From a virus: a DNA stretch of 36,323 nucleotides. Every line of letters starts with the position of its first letter. Positions within the stretch are counted from its first letter, which is position 1. A model generated the notes under the pieces. That model was given only the letters and a program-made list of their open reading frames with translations, did not search any database and was not told the DNA's origin. A program made the translations under genes and the position numbers. This document shows, one piece after another, positions 34,014 through 36,323 of this stretch. The stretch spans positions 1-36,323 of the IMG/VR virus record IMGVR_UViG_3300034407_002507, one strand, 5' to 3'.

Positions 34014-36067
34014 ACTGTGCTCCCCGGTACGTCAGTATTATATTTCAGCTCTAGCTCTGTAAGCTTCGCCGCCATATCTTCTTGGAACTGCCTATTTTCT
34101 TGAGCCATCGTCGCGTTAAATTGATTCTGGTCCTGAATGGCTTGAAGCATCTTAACTTCGTTATCACCTTTAGCTTTAACTAGTGTCGCCTGTGCTTTAA
34201 TCTGCTCGCTCTCAGCAAGAGGGTTTTGCATTTGCTGCATCTGCTCTTGAAGTTGTAGCACCATTCTATTCAACTGCTCGTTTTCAGCCTTAAGCGTTTC
34301 TGCTGGCTCTTCAGGGTTGTTAAAGAATTCCTGTACACTTGGCAAGCCTAGGCCGTCTACCATTCGTTTGAGCGTGTTGTATAAGTCAGCTTCATCCGAC
34401 AATGTTGAGCCTGATTGAATCAGCTGAGTTTGAATTGCGTAAATACCTTGCAGGCTAGTAACTAGCTTTTCGTTATTACCTGCGCCTAAGCCTACGTTTG
34501 TACTAATATGATGGTCATACTTCCAGCCTTTAGGGTTGACAGTCATTGCCTTACCTAAAACTCTAAACTCTGACGGCGTATTCTGGTATCTAGATGCGAG
34601 CCATGCGATACCCTCGTAAAGCTTTCTGAATCCAGTTTCTGCATAGTTTCTAGCGATAAGCTCAATCTTTGCGTCACTTGAATCTTTAACGCCTTCAAAT
34701 CGTGTTGCAGTCTCTTTGCCTACTTTATCAGCGTCTAAGCCTTGGTTAGCCATTAATGAGCCGGTTGTTTGCGCTCTTGCGTGGTCAACGTATTGGATTA
34801 CTTGTAGCGCTTTATCCCCAATGTAAGGGATTTGCAGAGGCATAACGGCTTGCTGTGGGAGGATGTTTGTATCATCTTCCATTCGTACGATACCGTTTGT
34901 TCTGACCGTCAACATATCATCTAGATCAACGTGAGGATGCACAACGTTACGCGGATTGTTAACCATGTAAATATTGTCGTTAACACCACGGACTAAAGCA
35001 GTCTTTTGTAGTTGTGTTGAGTAGGTTATTTCAGCTCGACTTCTACCGATAGCCTTATGAGGCATTAGCACTGCTGATAATGAAGCGTATGGAATGTGAT
35101 TAAAATACTCGTTCACCAATACGACATTACCGCTAATCATTACATGTCGGCGCTCCGCTATTCCGTCACCGTCGAAGTCAACTTTTACATATAAGTCTTC
35201 AAGCTCTACGTATTGAGATGCCCATTCATTAATTGTTGATTCAACAAATGCGCCGCCTTCGTCTTGATTGCGAATGTATGAAAGGTTTGAATCTCTACGC
35301 TCTTTATCGTCAACTGTTGGTAGCTTGTCGATTAGCTCTCGCGGGAATCCCTCAGCAACTAACTGCCCTCTGGTCTTTCTGACTCTATCACCAACAAGTT
35401 CAGCTTCTTCTAATGATTCGGCGTTACGTGTAATCAGGAATGATTCAGGCGGAATATTGATAATCTTAATTCGCTCAGTTTCACGAGTTACACGAAACTT
35501 AATATCAAACGGCTGGCCTTCTTCGGACTCGCTACGCTCAGTTACTTCAACTTTAACCTTATCGACTTTAGCGCCCTTCAAGCTTTCAATGATTTGCTCT
35601 AGCTCGAATTGATCTACGCCTTCATACTCTACTTCCTCGACGGCCTTTTCTTCGTCAATGAAGTATTTAACAACGCCGTTCTTTTGAATCTCAGCGTCTT
35701 TAAGCCAGTCGTGAATAATCTTGAATGATTCAGGCTGATTGCGAACAACCCAATTTACATATTTGGTTTTCTCTGACGCTTCTTCAATCTCAACTTCATT
35801 ATCTGTTTGAGGGTTGAATGTAATAATATCGCCAGAGCCAAGAAATACACGGACGAGTGAAGGCATGTCAGCCTCAACTACATCAGCAATGTCTGTTGAT
35901 ACTACGCTAGATTGATTTGGGGGAGCTTGGAAGTCGCCAGTCTTCTCACCAAGATAAGCGCTAAGGTACTTTGCATTTTCTCTTGAAAACTCACCAGAGT
36001 AGATTGCAGCCTGCTCCACGCCTTCTGATAACAAGCTGATTAGTTCTGAATCTGACATTTTTGGCAT
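34010..36067 (-). CDS. Portal protein
   Basis: 685 aa (P22 gp1: 725). N-terminal acidic helices, a large mixed core (IKIINIPPESFLITRNAESLEEA as two halves; YVELEDLYVKVDFDGDGIAERR), PYASLSAVLMPHKAIGRSR, and a Gln/Met-rich coiled-coil C-terminus (LNRMVLQLQEQMQQMQNP) like the P22 portal barrel. Twelve copies form the DNA channel and dock the terminase. First gene of the head operon; an ATG nine bases further in is an alternative start. Confidence 0.9.
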   Translation of the reverse strand: MPKMSDSELISLLSEGVEQAAIYSGEFSRENAKYLSAYLGEKTGDFQAPPNQSSVVSTDIADVVEADMPSLVRVFLGSGDIITFNPQTDNEVEIEEASEKTKYVNWVVRNQPESFKIIHDWLKDAEIQKNGVVKYFIDEEKAVEEVEYEGVDQFELEQIIESLKGAKVDKVKVEVTERSESEEGQPFDIKFRVTRETERIKIINIPPESFLITRNAESLEEAELVGDRVRKTRGQLVAEGFPRELIDKLPTVDDKERRDSNLSYIRNQDEGGAFVESTINEWASQYVELEDLYVKVDFDGDGIAERRHVMISGNVVLVNEYFNHIPYASLSAVLMPHKAIGRSRAEITYSTQLQKTALVRGVNDNIYMVNNPRNVVHPHVDLDDMLTVRTNGIVRMEDDTNILPQQAVMPLQIPYIGDKALQVIQYVDHARAQTTGSLMANQGLDADKVGKETATRFEGVKDSSDAKIELIARNYAETGFRKLYEGIAWLASRYQNTPSEFRVLGKAMTVNPKGWKYDHHISTNVGLGAGNNEKLVTSLQGIYAIQTQLIQSGSTLSDEADLYNTLKRMVDGLGLPSVQEFFNNPEEPAETLKAENEQLNRMVLQLQEQMQQMQNPLAESEQIKAQATLVKAKGDNEVKMLQAIQDQNQFNATMAQENRQFQEDMAAKLTELELKYNTDVPGSTV

Positions 36068-36097
36068 TGGTAAGAATTCCTTGCATTAATAGTGCTT

Positions 36098-36103
36098 ATT
36101 ATA
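36098..36103 (-). promoter_or_regulatory. Candidate -10 of the portal/head operon promoter
   Basis: Minus-strand TATAAT, 31 bases before the portal ATG, with only a poor -35 (TTATGC) at 17 bp. It lies back to back with the XRE promoter. Confidence 0.4.
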
Positions 36104-36130
36104 TCTACATTGGCTAAACGGCATAAGACG

Positions 36131-36160
36131 TTGCTAATAGTTAAACTTATGTACTACAAT
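36131..36160 (+). promoter_or_regulatory. Promoter of the XRE-gene cluster
   Basis: TTGCTA (36131-36136), 18 bp, TACAAT (36155-36160), 40 bases before the XRE ATG, divergent from the portal gene. Confidence 0.55.
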
Positions 36161-36199
36161 GCGGGTATAAACAATCAAATGTTATACGAGGAGTTAAAC

Positions 36200-36323
36200 A
36201 TGCAGCTAGGAAAAGCCATAAGAGTAATGATGGCTAGAAAGAACATAAGCCAAGCTAAGCTAGCTAAGGCTGTAGAGGTCACAAGACCTTATATGTGCAG
36301 TGTATGCAATGAGAATAGAACGC
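36200..36323 (+). CDS. XRE-family helix-turn-helix regulator, 5' part
   Basis: Start of the 67-aa regulator completed at 76-232 when the circle is closed. GAGGAG lies seven bases before the ATG. The N-terminus is MQLGKAIRVMMARKNISQAK, a typical XRE helix 1 and start of helix 2. The window ends inside the gene after codon 41. It sits beside the divergent promoter pair and may control head-operon or its own expression. Confidence 0.85.
   Translation, partial: MQLGKAIRVMMARKNISQAKLAKAVEVTRPYMCSVCNENRT
36247..36323 (+). repeat. 77-bp direct repeat, right copy
   Basis: Exact copy of 76-152 that ends at the final base. It carries codons of the XRE gene, not an attachment core, so a circular-assembly overlap is the simplest reading. 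Confidence 0.9.

Noticed and set aside
35268-35612. 114-aa plus-strand ORF opposite portal
   Set aside because: Antisense to a strongly supported portal gene, Ser/Arg/Leu-rich composition typical of shadow frames, no operon context.

Overview
The window is essentially the complete genome of a tailed phage with a P22-like (podovirus) head, portal and tail-machine module, assembled as a circle. A 77-bp stretch at 76-152 recurs exactly at 36247-36323 (the last base). Joining the two copies restores an XRE-type regulator gene and gives a circle of 36,171 bp (76-36246). The first 75 bp do not belong to that circle: read on the minus strand they encode a piece of a T7 gp4/Twinkle-type helicase, so they look like a chimeric tip. 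AT-rich DNA, strong Shine-Dalgarno (SD) sites, a CTGT-N8-ACAG SOS box and attC-like sites ending in GTTATRY point to a gammaproteobacterial, perhaps marine (Vibrio/Alteromonadales-like), host. That host is an inference.

Layout. (1) 36200-36323 plus 76-950 (+): a small cluster (XRE regulator, membrane protein, Zn-ribbon protein, two unknowns) lying between terL and portal. (2) 962-4826 (-): terL, terS and two virion-type proteins, one with lectin-like, Ig-like and short tandem repeats. (3) 5007-8994 (-): replication operon (RHH-like protein, initiator-like protein, DnaB helicase) followed by six small unrelated ORFs separated by hairpins, ending in a terminator. (4) 9000-9750 (-): no genes, but a block of dense RNA-like structure with its own promoter and terminator, including a tRNA-like unit in a 21-bp inverted repeat. 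(5) 9759-12287 (-): leftward early operon headed by a Cro-like gene. (6) 12319-12422: divergent promoters and four TACTTAA operator-like repeats. (7) 12453-19539 (+): rightward early operon with single-strand annealing-like and SSB-like proteins, NinG, a LexA-type DNA-binding protein under an SOS-box promoter, NinB and many small ORFs. (8) 19586-20695 (-): membrane and small proteins in a lysis-like position. (9) 20697-36067 (-): virion genes: tailspike, three ejection proteins (gp16, gp20 and gp7-like), gp14-like, tail genes, gp10 and gp4-like, coat, scaffold and portal.

The most notable feature is a set of about 14 short imperfect palindromes between small ORFs in regions 3, 5 and 7. Their outer cores (GTATAAC...GTTATRY) are conserved. 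The inner stems vary in sequence but keep the same geometry, with unpaired T and often G on the 3' arm. Each follows an ORF stop in the same orientation. This is the architecture of integron attC sites, so the phage appears to carry gene-cassette arrays (CALIN-like: attC sites without an integron integrase). Other highlights are a gp7-like ejection gene that seems to start at AUU just after an HNH endonuclease gene, a nested overlapping gene in the lysis region, a 21-codon AT-hook-like gene, and the absence of any recognisable endolysin, integrase or full-length repressor.
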